Source: Deltaproteobacteria bacterium
GTDB taxonomy: Bacteria > Myxococcota_A > Polyangia > JAAYKL01
Assembly: GCA_016936575.1 (NCBI GenBank)
Contig: JAFGXQ010000195.1
Coordinates: forward strand, 1-38,543
Length of the DNA stretch: 38,543 nucleotides
Direction: 5' to 3'
Part shown: positions 19,150 through 27,716 of the stretch, in pieces
Layout: the number at the start of each line of letters is the position of its first letter
How positions within the stretch are numbered: position 1 is the stretch's first letter
Notes under the pieces: model-generated
Told to the model about the DNA's origin: nothing
Seen by the model: the letters and a program-made list of their open reading frames with translations, nothing else
The model's database searches: none
Position numbers and translations under genes: made by a program

Positions 19150-19923
19150 TCAGTTACTTGTTTCCAGTCTCTCGATGGCAATTGAATGCGAGGATGACAA
19201 TTCATTTCTTATTTTGTTGTTCTCAGAAAACACTGTTTCAATTGTCACCGGTGGAACTTTTTCCACGTATACCAAATCCTCATGACCTCGTAAAACGAGC
19301 GATAGCTCGCCCTGAGCCTCAGCCATTGCCAACAGTTCACTTTCTTCAAGATTCACGTTTAACGTCACGGTACCATACCCCCTCTTTTCGATTTCGCCTG
19401 ACAGCTGGTCTCCGGTAGCCAATACCATAATGTTCTGCAACAATGTTTTGGATTGTGAATTGGTCACAGACGACTTTCTTGTGAACGTACCAATAATATC
19501 TACTCGATGTCCGGGACGCAACAACCCGCCCAACGCGGACTCATTTGTTACAACAATTGACATCGCACGTTTTCCGGATTCGACGTAATTTGCCAAATCG
19601 TCACTTTGTTCCCAATTTCGCTCTTGCACATCAGTCCATTGGAGCGCCTCCCCTCCGCTCAAAGAAACCATCAGCGGTAATCCCGCAAGTCGTTTCATTT
19701 CCTTTTGGCGAACCGTGCGTTTGTCTACAAAATCCATCGGCACCTCTCGCACCGCCAGGTCTGTTTCTATCAGTATTTTTCCTTTCTTCATGTTAGAGCT
19801 GGCGACCACTATTGAGATGACGTCTCCCCCGATTTGCCTTCTCTCGATATTTCGTAAATACAGAAAGTGAAACGCTCCTGCCATACTCGCACAAACAAGT
19901 GAAACTACAATAAATCGATTCAT
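19150..19923 (-). CDS. cpaB: Flp pilus assembly protein CpaB/RcpC
   Basis: The ATG at 19923 gives 257 residues and is preceded by ggaggc; it overlaps the upstream stop by 4 bp (ATGA). The frame extends further upstream without a better start. An N-terminal membrane helix (about 3-22) is followed by an SAF domain, VVASSNMKKGKILIETDL, then LPLMVSLSGGEALQWTDV. The RcpC-like domain then shows AMSIVVTNESALGGLLRPG and HRVDIIGTF, ending with a strand pair near VTLNVNLEE. CpaB acts in the periplasm at the pilus secretin. It is the last gene of the Tad block here. Confidence 0.92.
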   Translation of the reverse strand: MNRFIVVSLVCASMAGAFHFLYLRNIERRQIGGDVISIVVASSNMKKGKILIETDLAVREVPMDFVDKRTVRQKEMKRLAGLPLMVSLSGGEALQWTDVQERNWEQSDDLANYVESGKRAMSIVVTNESALGGLLRPGHRVDIIGTFTRKSSVTNSQSKTLLQNIMVLATGDQLSGEIEKRGYGTVTLNVNLEESELLAMAEAQGELSLVLRGHEDLVYVEKVPPVTIETVFSENNKIRNELSSSHSIAIERLETSN

Positions 19924-20447
19924 CGAGGTTCGCCTCCGTTCTTGAATATAATCCACAGCATATGAAACGTCCCTCCGAGCGACGTTTGAACAAGTTGATA
20001 CTCACCGCTTTCGTGTTTCCAGAAAGAATATCCGGTAACTGCGCTGTCTGGTGTACGCGCAATTTCAAATCCACGAAGTGAAAGGTCACTTATAAAACGT
20101 GAAGGTTCAAATGATTTATCACCATGAAACAAATAACCGCTCATACGATAAGCACCGCCGTCTATAACAGCTACGAAAACACGTTCTGAAATGATTTCTG
20201 CTTCAATAGGGAGAGGCGAAACATTGCAGGGATGAACCCCCGGCAATCCTGAAAAAGAAGCGACATCTTCCCTTTCTGTCGCCGAAGATGAGAAATCCAG
20301 ATTCAACTGACCCATACACATGTGCGTGACGCTGTTCACAGCAACGGCAACCTTCGATTTGGCGAGCCGTGAAATACCCACAGAACAGAAACCGGCAATT
20401 AATGCCAACATCCAAATCGTCCAACTCATCTTTTGTTTATTTTTCAT
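19920..20447 (-). CDS. Unrecognised membrane-anchored protein of the Tad locus
   Basis: The 175-residue protein has one N-terminal hydrophobic helix (about residues 9-27) and an otherwise soluble, probably periplasmic body. I do not recognise a family. It contains three cysteines after the helix or near it (in MCMG and HPCN). The C-terminal half has alternating strands. The gene overlaps the upstream TadE-like gene and the downstream cpaB by 4 bp each, so it is translated as part of the pilus operon. A role as a minor pilus or periplasmic assembly factor is an inference from position. Confidence 0.75.
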   Translation of the reverse strand: MKNKQKMSWTIWMLALIAGFCSVGISRLAKSKVAVAVNSVTHMCMGQLNLDFSSSATEREDVASFSGLPGVHPCNVSPLPIEAEIISERVFVAVIDGGAYRMSGYLFHGDKSFEPSRFISDLSLRGFEIARTPDSAVTGYSFWKHESGEYQLVQTSLGGTFHMLWIIFKNGGEPR

Positions 20448-20890
20448 TCGTCCACTCCAATTAAGCTTTTTACAGATGCGACAATCTGCTCCATGAGACC
20501 GTCAATAGGTCGCATGTTACATGCCAGTATTTTGGTTCCCGTCACTGCGACGGTCCTTCCGGCAAGTTGTTTTTCACGGGAAACAGCACTTTCCACGTGC
20601 ACCAGCGCCAATGGATGAACACCAGACAAACGGACAATAACATCGGAGAAAGAATTTTGATCAAACGAAGCGGATTCAACATCAACGTCATTGGAGTCGA
20701 TTTTAATATCAGAACAATCTCCAATAGTTGCCGATTTCAGCGCCAGATTACCTGCTTCACCGACTGCATCAATTTTTAAAAAGTAGTAGCTATATACGGA
20801 ATTCAATGCGATCCATACAACCAGCAAAAATGGAATCACCATAACCGCCTCTGTCATGGCGATACCTCTGTTATCTCTGATAATCCCCAT
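20444..20890 (-). CDS. TadE-like minor pilin or pseudopilin
   Basis: The 148-residue protein begins with the TadE signature: a short basic leader, then RGIAMTEAVMVIPFLLVVWI, with the Glu at the usual position after the Gly. A single membrane helix is followed by a small periplasmic domain with two cysteines. TadE-like proteins are processed by TadV and act in pilus assembly. It starts 1 bp after the TadG-like gene ends. Confidence 0.85.
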   Translation of the reverse strand: MGIIRDNRGIAMTEAVMVIPFLLVVWIALNSVYSYYFLKIDAVGEAGNLALKSATIGDCSDIKIDSNDVDVESASFDQNSFSDVIVRLSGVHPLALVHVESAVSREKQLAGRTVAVTGTKILACNMRPIDGLMEQIVASVKSLIGVDE

Positions 20891-20891
20891 A

Positions 20892-22511
20892 TCAATGTAC
20901 CATCAAAGAGTCTGAAAATTTTCGCAACTCACCCAAATGCTGAAGAATGTTTTGATGTGCTTGTCTGTCCTGAGAATGACCGCTTACGGAAAAAATATTG
21001 TTTGAGGGCATGCGAAAGCGAATCAACCGGCTGTACCAGTGTAAATGCCATAAGTCATTGGTTGATGATAGAAACTCCGCGGATGCCGCATGTATCCTGG
21101 CATTCGGCAGGTCATCTGTTTTTTCCATGTATAGTTTTCCGACAAAATCCAATCGCTCAGATGAATTGTTCCGTCCCAGAGCCAATCCCCATACTCGAAA
21201 ATCGTCTCTGGTTGCATCGTTTTTCAATACTCGTGGTTTGGGCCAATCCTTACCGTCCACTTTATTGGGCGTTACAAGTTCTGTTTCCTCTTCAACAATA
21301 CAGCTTATCAGTTGCCTATATCTCCGCTGTGTCACTTTTATTGTGTCGGCTCCCCACCGCGTTCCGGTCTCCCGCTCTTCGGTTTCGCATAAAATAGGTC
21401 GGCCGCATTCGAGCGGATTGTCGCACGGGTTCTGCGCCGTCCATTCTGTATGAGAGGTGGTCGGCCACTGCTGCACAATTTGAGTTCGACCGGAAGTATT
21501 TATTTTTTCAATCCATTCACGCTGTTCATATTTCCATTTCGCCTGTTTAAATTTCGAGTCGCCCAGCCTGATGCTGCAGGTTTCACATGCTGCCCGAACA
21601 CAATCGATACATAATTGAGTCGTACACGTGTTTTCATCCAACATCGACATCACATCGGCATTGTCACATTCTGTGTGGTCTTTGGTCGGATACGCAACCT
21701 CGTGGCGATGACTGTTCCGCGGAGGATCGCCACCACCGCAAAAGTATCTGCTGAATTTTGAAGCCATAGTACCCAATAGTTCACCGATTGTTTCGTTTGC
21801 TTTTTCAGGAAGATTTCCAGGTAAAAAGAAAGTACTCACCTGAATGACTTGTTTGCCGGCTTGCTCACACAGTTCTTCAAATGTACCTTTCTCGGTCGGC
21901 AATTCATCGACTATCGGCCAAACAGCTCCTATCCGCGACACCGGCCGGCCTTCTTTTTGCGATATATACACGGCTTCCGCTTCAGCCAATATGGGAACAG
22001 AATGATTTACTACTTCAGCAACTTCTTCAAGAGAATGTAAAATCTGATGAACCGTATCTTCGATATTTTCTGAAAACTCATGCAGCTCGTGCTCCGCCTT
22101 TGCCAACGGAACGACCGCCCCACAGGCGGCGCCTCCGCTGACTACACATGCCACACCTACGACTGCCATCGCCACTACCAGTAACATCTCCACCAAACGT
22201 ACGGCTACGAGCACAGCGAGTACAGTAGCCATAATCAGATTGATCAAAGCGATGGTGTTCATACCTCTTGCCTTCACCGCAGCCGCGCTGTATGTCATAC
22301 TGTCCGCGGCACTTTGCCCCAATTCATTTTCCACCGCACTTTGTCCCACACCGATGACATGATACAATATTGCAACGAGAAATATTCCCATGAACAATCC
22401 CATCACCAGTACGGCTCCCTGTTCATTCTGATCTTTCTGATGTCCCGTGGTATGTCCGAAACTTAAATCTAATTTCCGATGTGAATCTGTCTTGTGTGCT
22501 CTATTTGCCAC
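20892..22511 (-). CDS. TadG-like pilus assembly membrane protein
   Basis: The 539-residue protein starts at a GTG with aaggcgg upstream. The N-terminal motif QGAVLVMGLFMGIFLVAILY is like the TadE/TadG leader helix. A second long hydrophobic stretch (about 80-140) precedes a large periplasmic part with many Cys residues, including NTCTTQLCIDC and CETC. The repeated SAADSMTYSAAAVKARGMN region is typical of TadG-related proteins in delta-type bacteria. It is probably anchored in the inner membrane. Its mechanical role in Tad pili is not known for the family. Confidence 0.75.
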   Translation of the reverse strand: MANRAHKTDSHRKLDLSFGHTTGHQKDQNEQGAVLVMGLFMGIFLVAILYHVIGVGQSAVENELGQSAADSMTYSAAAVKARGMNTIALINLIMATVLAVLVAVRLVEMLLVVAMAVVGVACVVSGGAACGAVVPLAKAEHELHEFSENIEDTVHQILHSLEEVAEVVNHSVPILAEAEAVYISQKEGRPVSRIGAVWPIVDELPTEKGTFEELCEQAGKQVIQVSTFFLPGNLPEKANETIGELLGTMASKFSRYFCGGGDPPRNSHRHEVAYPTKDHTECDNADVMSMLDENTCTTQLCIDCVRAACETCSIRLGDSKFKQAKWKYEQREWIEKINTSGRTQIVQQWPTTSHTEWTAQNPCDNPLECGRPILCETEERETGTRWGADTIKVTQRRYRQLISCIVEEETELVTPNKVDGKDWPKPRVLKNDATRDDFRVWGLALGRNNSSERLDFVGKLYMEKTDDLPNARIHAASAEFLSSTNDLWHLHWYSRLIRFRMPSNNIFSVSGHSQDRQAHQNILQHLGELRKFSDSLMVH

Positions 22512-22514
22512 TTG

Positions 22515-23210
22515 CTACCGCCTTCCCTGATTCGGAAGCGCGGCTATCGCGCGCAATGCCACAAATCGCCGATCTGAAAATCTTGACCAGCCAATGATAC
22601 GGCCGTTGGTTTCAATGAGCGTTCTATCATGTTCAGAAAGGTTCTGATATGACCGGCACAATAACTCGCGTCCGACTGGAACAGTACACGGATAAAGAAA
22701 TATCAATTCAACCCGAATGTCATCTATAGGCGAGAATGACGATATGTAATTTTCATTAAAATCCAGAAACCCCAACCCAACCCCATATTTTGTCCAACCT
22801 GCAAGTGACAGCAGCATGCCGACATCCACCCCTTGAGACAACGCGGAACGAACCGTATCAGAAGAAAGCGCTTGCCAGGTGGGAGAAACCGGTGCCAACG
22901 AAAGTCTGGCTGCCATACGAATCGTTTCATATCTACCGTCTTTCGTTGCATTGCGATAAGCTCCCACCCCTTTGGCACCGCTCCCAACACTGTTCAATGG
23001 TTCTTTGTAGTTTGCGGCCTCGTGGTCATCGCTCAGTACAACGATTGCAGCGCGAACCGCTTTTTGGGCTCCGTGTTGTGTTAATATTCCGGCGCCCATT
23101 ACCAATGCCAATTGAATCAAACACAAAAACAGCGTTATCAATGGGATAATCACAATAAGAAATTCCACATATACGGCGCCTTTGTTCTGAATTCTGTTTA
23201 TTAACAGCAT
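22515..23210 (-). CDS. TadE-like pilus protein
   Basis: The ATG at 23210 gives 231 residues and overlaps the end of the prepilin peptidase gene. The N-terminus NKGAVYVEFLIVIIPLITLF is the TadE signature (Gly followed by Glu five positions on, then a hydrophobic helix). A periplasmic domain of about 180 residues follows, with two cysteines near residue 190. It is a second TadE family member in the same operon. The start codon has no clear ribosome binding site and probably relies on translational coupling. Confidence 0.85.
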   Translation of the reverse strand: MLLINRIQNKGAVYVEFLIVIIPLITLFLCLIQLALVMGAGILTQHGAQKAVRAAIVVLSDDHEAANYKEPLNSVGSGAKGVGAYRNATKDGRYETIRMAARLSLAPVSPTWQALSSDTVRSALSQGVDVGMLLSLAGWTKYGVGLGFLDFNENYISSFSPIDDIRVELIFLYPCTVPVGRELLCRSYQNLSEHDRTLIETNGRIIGWSRFSDRRFVALRAIAALPNQGRR

Positions 23211-23737
23211 TGCATAAAATCTTTCATATGCGCTGCTGCGAGAACAATTATGCACGCTATCAACACAATCGGTCCAAACCGCAGATAAGTGGGCTCATAG
23301 CTATCGGTCATTCGTTTTGATTTTACTTTCCAAACACCCCAAACTCGAAAAGAACCTTTCAATTTCTGCACCATCACACCTTCTCGAATCCAAAGCTGAA
23401 TTCCCCAGCATGCACCCAGCACAAATGAAGTCATCATCACCTGCAACGCCATATCTACGCCCAACAGCGCTCCCATCGCCGCGAACAGCTTCACGTCCCC
23501 ACCTCCCATTGCATTCATTCGATACAACAACAACGGAACCAAAGCAGTTGCGAATACCCCGACCATTGCCCCGCCGAGTCCTCGCCAGCCGTGTGATACA
23601 AACCCAATCACGCATCCAGCCAGAATCCCCACAATCGTTATGCGATTTGGTATTGTTCCCTTCTTGAAATCTATCCATCCGCCGATTGCACAAACAACAA
23701 TGGAAATCGACATTTCTGCAATATGAAATGCATTCAT
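23201..23737 (-). CDS. Prepilin peptidase TadV/CpaA (A24 family)
   Basis: The 178-residue inner-membrane protein has about five hydrophobic segments. Both aspartate motifs of A24 peptidases are present: WIDFKKGTIPN (Asp23) and GGGDVKLFAAMG (the GxGD motif, near residue 80). It lacks the N-terminal methylase domain found in PilD, as usual for TadV/CpaA. It should cleave the leader of the Flp pilin and of the TadE/F-like proteins in this operon. The ATG has ggaggc upstream. Confidence 0.93.
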   Translation of the reverse strand: MNAFHIAEMSISIVVCAIGGWIDFKKGTIPNRITIVGILAGCVIGFVSHGWRGLGGAMVGVFATALVPLLLYRMNAMGGGDVKLFAAMGALLGVDMALQVMMTSFVLGACWGIQLWIREGVMVQKLKGSFRVWGVWKVKSKRMTDSYEPTYLRFGPIVLIACIIVLAAAHMKDFMQCC

Positions 23738-23820
23738 TGTGGCCTCCGTTTTTCAGAGTCATCCGCTGTTCAAAATACCGGTTATCTTCTCTACACAGTG
23801 TTGAAACGTTTTATGCGTGG

Positions 23821-24015
23821 TCAGTTTCCGCCCATTCCTTCAACCTGTGAGGTGGCATTTGTAATCTTGCCACTGAGTGTCTCTCCGAACGTAGACCACA
23901 GACCAATTCCGGCAACCGCAATCAAGATTAGTAGAATGACGTATTCTACTGTGGATAAACCTCGTTCATCGTGAATAAGCGACGAACGCACACCTGATTC
24001 TTTTTTTCTTTGCAT
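23821..24015 (-). CDS. Flp-type pilin
   Basis: This 64-residue gene starts at the ATG behind caggag; the frame is open for another 54 codons upstream without a credible start. The leader ends at DERG and is followed by LSTVEYVILLILIAVAGIGL, the Flp class signature with the conserved Glu-Tyr pair. It should be the major subunit of a Tad pilus. It is the second gene of the block, followed after 83 bp by tadV. Confidence 0.88.
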   Translation of the reverse strand: MQRKKESGVRSSLIHDERGLSTVEYVILLILIAVAGIGLWSTFGETLSGKITNATSQVEGMGGN

Positions 24016-24031
24016 TTGAAACTCCTGTTTT

Positions 24032-24205
24032 CTATGGAACAGGAAGCGACAACAAGAATTCGATTCCATAATGGTAAGACATGAGAACCGGACCAAGCGT
24101 AACGGTCGCTGCCGAAAATCCGATTGCGACCATGGCCAGCAGCACAAGCTGTTCCACTTGCACAGAACCGATTTCATCTTTCAACCCTTGTCGACACAAC
24201 CCCAT
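24032..24205 (-). CDS. Small pilin-like membrane protein
   Basis: This 57-residue gene starts at an ATG with aggaga 7 bases upstream. A leader ends near GSVQ and is followed by VEQLVLLAMVAIGFSAATVT, like a Flp pilin but with Glu-Gln in place of Glu-Tyr. It lies 16 bp upstream of the Flp pilin gene on the same strand. It may be a minor pilin or a second Flp subunit. Too short to be sure of its family. Confidence 0.6.
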   Translation of the reverse strand: MGLCRQGLKDEIGSVQVEQLVLLAMVAIGFSAATVTLGPVLMSYHYGIEFLLSLPVP

Positions 24206-24307
24206 TGTCATCTCTCCTGTTCGGTCAATCTGCTCCCTATCGGCCAAACCCAGAAGGTGTTGCAAAAAAATTCAAAAAAATGTTGTTTTTGTTGTATGAA
24301 GGCGCGT

Positions 24308-25369
24308 CTATTGATTTTCAGTGGAAAATTTCATTTTCACGGTTACTCTATCGGGTCGTTTTTCGTTGTCGAAATACACAATCTGAGGTTGTTTTCCCTC
24401 TTTTCCAATTTTGCGCAATAGCTGTGCAAGTCGGCTCAGTTTCTTTCGAAACGGCGGCTTCCCCATTTTAATGTAAAACGGATTATCTCCGACCGATAGT
24501 GAAAAACCACCATCTATTTCTCGATGGATTTCATACAATTTTGCATAACGTTGGTTGCCTGTAGAATAGTATCTATCTCTAAGCGAAATGGCATCCAGAA
24601 TAATTTTCTGTGCGCCTTCTATGTCTTCAAGAATTTCCCTTTTTGAAATTCCAGTTACAACACAATCCGGTAATGGGTCGCCAATTGCCCATCGCTTAAA
24701 AATCTCACCCGTTTCATCAACCAGATACGGAACATCAAACAGCACCAGCATCTCAGGCTTGCGCTCCACAATATCGATAATCACTGTTTTGGGTAACTGT
24801 TGCCTGACCTTGGCGTTCACAATCCAGGGTTGCATCATCAGATTGTGTTCCACCTTCACTAAATCCAGTGAGAAAATGTTATCTCCCGCGGCAAAACCAG
24901 CAGCTCCCACTACCTTTGCATTCGATAACCGATTGTTTCCTTCGATTTCGATATGCTGAACGGCAAAATATGAAGACGTGGTCGCATAGTCGTAAACCAG
25001 TTTGCCCCCCCAAACAACCGCGGCGATACATGCAAGAACTGCCATGAAACGAAGCGTTCCGTATACGAATGGCATCGCTTTGGGCATTTTCGGCACAGAG
25101 GGAGATTTTTTTTCTTCGGTTTCCTCTGAGGAGTTTTCAACATTCGCGTCAACCATACGTTTAGCAAACGTTTTTTTTCGATTACCCCCAAAACTTTCTT
25201 TCTCGAAGCCGGCCGTTCTTTTTCGATTTCGCCTTTTCTGGATTACATTCTGTCGTGCTGTCTTGCGGTTTTCACGGCCTTCCACTCGCACGCTTTCCTC
25301 ATCGGCCACACGTCGATTTTTACTATGTCGAACAGCGGTTTCCCGCTTGCTACGTCTGAAAACCGTCAT
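24308..25369 (-). CDS. ftsQ: Cell division protein FtsQ
   Basis: The 353-residue protein has a long, basic N-terminal cytoplasmic region (about 98 residues, many Arg and Lys). One membrane helix (about 101-125) and a POTRA domain follow, beginning FAVQHIEIEGNNRLS (135-149). The FtsQ beta-domain shows PYLVDETGEIFKRW. It links FtsL/FtsB and the septal synthase FtsW/FtsI. The gene starts 5 bp after the end of murG and is the last gene of the division cluster here. The N-terminal extension is much longer than the roughly 25 residues in Escherichia coli. Confidence 0.93.
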   Translation of the reverse strand: MTVFRRSKRETAVRHSKNRRVADEESVRVEGRENRKTARQNVIQKRRNRKRTAGFEKESFGGNRKKTFAKRMVDANVENSSEETEEKKSPSVPKMPKAMPFVYGTLRFMAVLACIAAVVWGGKLVYDYATTSSYFAVQHIEIEGNNRLSNAKVVGAAGFAAGDNIFSLDLVKVEHNLMMQPWIVNAKVRQQLPKTVIIDIVERKPEMLVLFDVPYLVDETGEIFKRWAIGDPLPDCVVTGISKREILEDIEGAQKIILDAISLRDRYYSTGNQRYAKLYEIHREIDGGFSLSVGDNPFYIKMGKPPFRKKLSRLAQLLRKIGKEGKQPQIVYFDNEKRPDRVTVKMKFSTENQ

Positions 25370-25374
25370 TTGCG

Positions 25375-26457
25375 TTACAATGCCATTTCATACAATCGTG
25401 AAGCGATTACCGATGCCGCGTCCGGCCTTCCCAATTTCTTCGATGCGGACGCAGCGGACTCCAACCTGTCAGGCGTTTCCAACATTTCTTCAATTGCAGC
25501 GGTGAGTTCCGGCACACCGGTTGTTTTCTCATCGATTACTATGGCTGCTCCCAAATCGCGCATCGGCGCAGCATTTTTTTCCTGTTGTTTATCTGCATGA
25601 TGCGGATATGGAAGAAAAATCGCCGGCAGCCCCATCACCGTCAGTTCTGCAACGGTAGTTGCTCCGGAACGTGCGATAACCAGATCGGCAGTTCTGAACG
25701 CGCCGGCCGTATCATCAATAAACGGTGTGGTCACGGCATTTATTTTTGCCTCATCGTATTTCTTCTGCGCATTCGTAAGGTTTGCCGGCTGTCCCTGGTG
25801 AACGACATTGATCTTTCGTGTCAGTTTTGCCGATGCAATCGCTTCCGGCACTCTCTCATCAATCGTCTTCGCCCCCTGGGAGCCCCCCATCACCAGGATG
25901 TGTACCGTATTTGACTTCTTCTTCGGCTTTTGCGCAGCGTCCAGAATTTGCTGTTTCACCGGGTTGCCTGTAAATTCAGCTTTGCCCTTTTGAAATTCAT
26001 GAACTGTTTGTTCATAAGAAACAAACGCATGTTTTATTACCGGTTTTAAAATTTTATTGGCAAGCCCGATTGTTGCGTTCTGTTCAAGCAGCGCTGTGGG
26101 AATCCCCATCAACCGTGCCGCCAACACCACTGGCCCGGCAACATATCCGCCGACTCCGATAACGACAGAAGGGGCAATTCTTTTCAGCAACGCCGCAGAT
26201 TTTAAAACCGAAACCGGTGCCGAAGCCAGACCCGAAATTTTTCGTCCCGGTCCGCCGCCGGCGAGGGGTTTCACTTTTATAAAGTCAATTCCGTATCCGG
26301 CCTGGGGGACGAGCTTTTCCTCAATTCGCCCTTCCGTTCCAACAAACCGCACCGTACCGCCCAGGCGGACAACTTCATCAGCCACCGCTATTGCCGGAAT
26401 AATGTGCCCCCCGGTTCCTCCTCCGGCCAACACCACGCGAAACGCTTTATTTGTCAT
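25375..26457 (-). CDS. murG: UDP-GlcNAc transferase MurG
   Basis: The 360-residue peripheral membrane glycosyltransferase makes lipid II from lipid I. The N-terminal glycine loop GGGTGGHIIPAIAVA, the second-domain loop MGGSQGAKTID and the region SGATTVAELTVMGLPAIFLP with HADKQQEKNA are all diagnostic. Length is normal. It lies 5 bp after ftsW, in the usual order ftsW-murG, but is not followed by murC or murB. Confidence 0.97.
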   Translation of the reverse strand: MTNKAFRVVLAGGGTGGHIIPAIAVADEVVRLGGTVRFVGTEGRIEEKLVPQAGYGIDFIKVKPLAGGGPGRKISGLASAPVSVLKSAALLKRIAPSVVIGVGGYVAGPVVLAARLMGIPTALLEQNATIGLANKILKPVIKHAFVSYEQTVHEFQKGKAEFTGNPVKQQILDAAQKPKKKSNTVHILVMGGSQGAKTIDERVPEAIASAKLTRKINVVHQGQPANLTNAQKKYDEAKINAVTTPFIDDTAGAFRTADLVIARSGATTVAELTVMGLPAIFLPYPHHADKQQEKNAAPMRDLGAAIVIDEKTTGVPELTAAIEEMLETPDRLESAASASKKLGRPDAASVIASRLYEMAL

Positions 26458-26462
26458 GATAT

Positions 26463-27707
26463 CTACCCTTGTTCTGTGCCGGTCGTTTTACGCCGGTTTC
26501 CATGACTTTTTCCTGATCCACCAGACGACTCCTCTGAATCCGGAATATCCTCGATAGGTTCATCGCTATATTTCGTACCTCTGGATACACTCAGCAAAAC
26601 ACCGGCAGCACTCATCGAAATTAACAATGCCGAACCACCGTAACTGACGAACGGCAGATTCAATCCTTTTGTCGGCAACAGCCCCATCGATACAGCCAGA
26701 TTCATCAATGCCTGGACCGCGAACAGTGTGCTTAAACCGAATGCGACATAGGTACCGAACGTATCCCTCGATCGCCACCCGATTACGATACCTCGCCCAA
26801 CCACAATCATGTACAGCAGCAACAATACCCATATTCCGATTACGCCCAACTCCTCACCGATAATCGAACCAATGAAATCGTTATGCGCCTCGGGTAGATA
26901 CAACAATTTCTGAAGACCGTCTCCAAGTCCACGACCGGTAACGCCTCCGGATGCATACCCGAACAACGATTGGCTAAGCTGATATCCAGTCGAAAACCGC
27001 GTCGCCAACGGGTCCAGAAAACTCATAATTCTCGCCAACCGGTAAGCGGAGCCGGTAATCAAAAAATACACAATCGGCGTCGCGACAATTCCCGCCAGCA
27101 GAATGTATCCGAGTTTCGCCCCGGCAACGAACAGCAAACTGAATGTCAGTATTGCCATCACCACGGTTGTACCGAAATCCGGTTGCAGCATGCAGCCCGC
27201 CATCAACAGCCCCGGAATAATCAAATGCGGCAGAAAGCCGACAGAAAACGATTTTATTTTCAAACTTTTCTTGTTTAGAGAATATGACAGCCACAGCACC
27301 AGACACACTTTCAATGCCTCAGCCGGCTGAATTGTGATAGGACCGGCTTTAATCCAACGAGAAGCGCCGTTCAAGGTAACGCCAAGCGGCGTCTTGCACG
27401 CCAATACACCGAAAAACGCAAGCCCAAGCAACGTCCAAACGACATAACTTTTCTTCAAGATACCGTAGTCAATGCGACTTATCACCAACATGCTCACCAG
27501 CCCAACACCTGCAAAGACCACTTGTTTCATGAAAAAATATAGTGGATTATTGAACTTCCTGGCGGCTTCCACCGCAGAGGCGGAAAATACCATCACCAAC
27601 CCGAATATACACAACGTCACGATGGCAACAAACAGCGGCTTATCAACGCCGGTGCGTCCCCCCGAACCGACGGAGTCAACATGCTGAGATGAGACGGCAG
27701 TCTCCAA
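26463..27707 (-). CDS. ftsW: Septal peptidoglycan polymerase FtsW
   Basis: The 414-residue SEDS family membrane protein polymerises lipid II at the septum together with FtsI. It has about ten membrane helices and the SEDS motifs GRGLGDGLQKL, LPEAHNDFIGSIIGEELG and LPFVSYGGSALL. The start is a TTG with aggagg five bases upstream; the next in-frame start would remove the N-terminal tail. The C-terminal tail is charged and Ser/Gly-rich. It begins 9 bp after mraY ends, so murD, which usually lies between them, is absent. Confidence 0.96.
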   Translation of the reverse strand: METAVSSQHVDSVGSGGRTGVDKPLFVAIVTLCIFGLVMVFSASAVEAARKFNNPLYFFMKQVVFAGVGLVSMLVISRIDYGILKKSYVVWTLLGLAFFGVLACKTPLGVTLNGASRWIKAGPITIQPAEALKVCLVLWLSYSLNKKSLKIKSFSVGFLPHLIIPGLLMAGCMLQPDFGTTVVMAILTFSLLFVAGAKLGYILLAGIVATPIVYFLITGSAYRLARIMSFLDPLATRFSTGYQLSQSLFGYASGGVTGRGLGDGLQKLLYLPEAHNDFIGSIIGEELGVIGIWVLLLLYMIVVGRGIVIGWRSRDTFGTYVAFGLSTLFAVQALMNLAVSMGLLPTKGLNLPFVSYGGSALLISMSAAGVLLSVSRGTKYSDEPIEDIPDSEESSGGSGKSHGNRRKTTGTEQG

Positions 27708-27716
27708 AAAAGCCTC

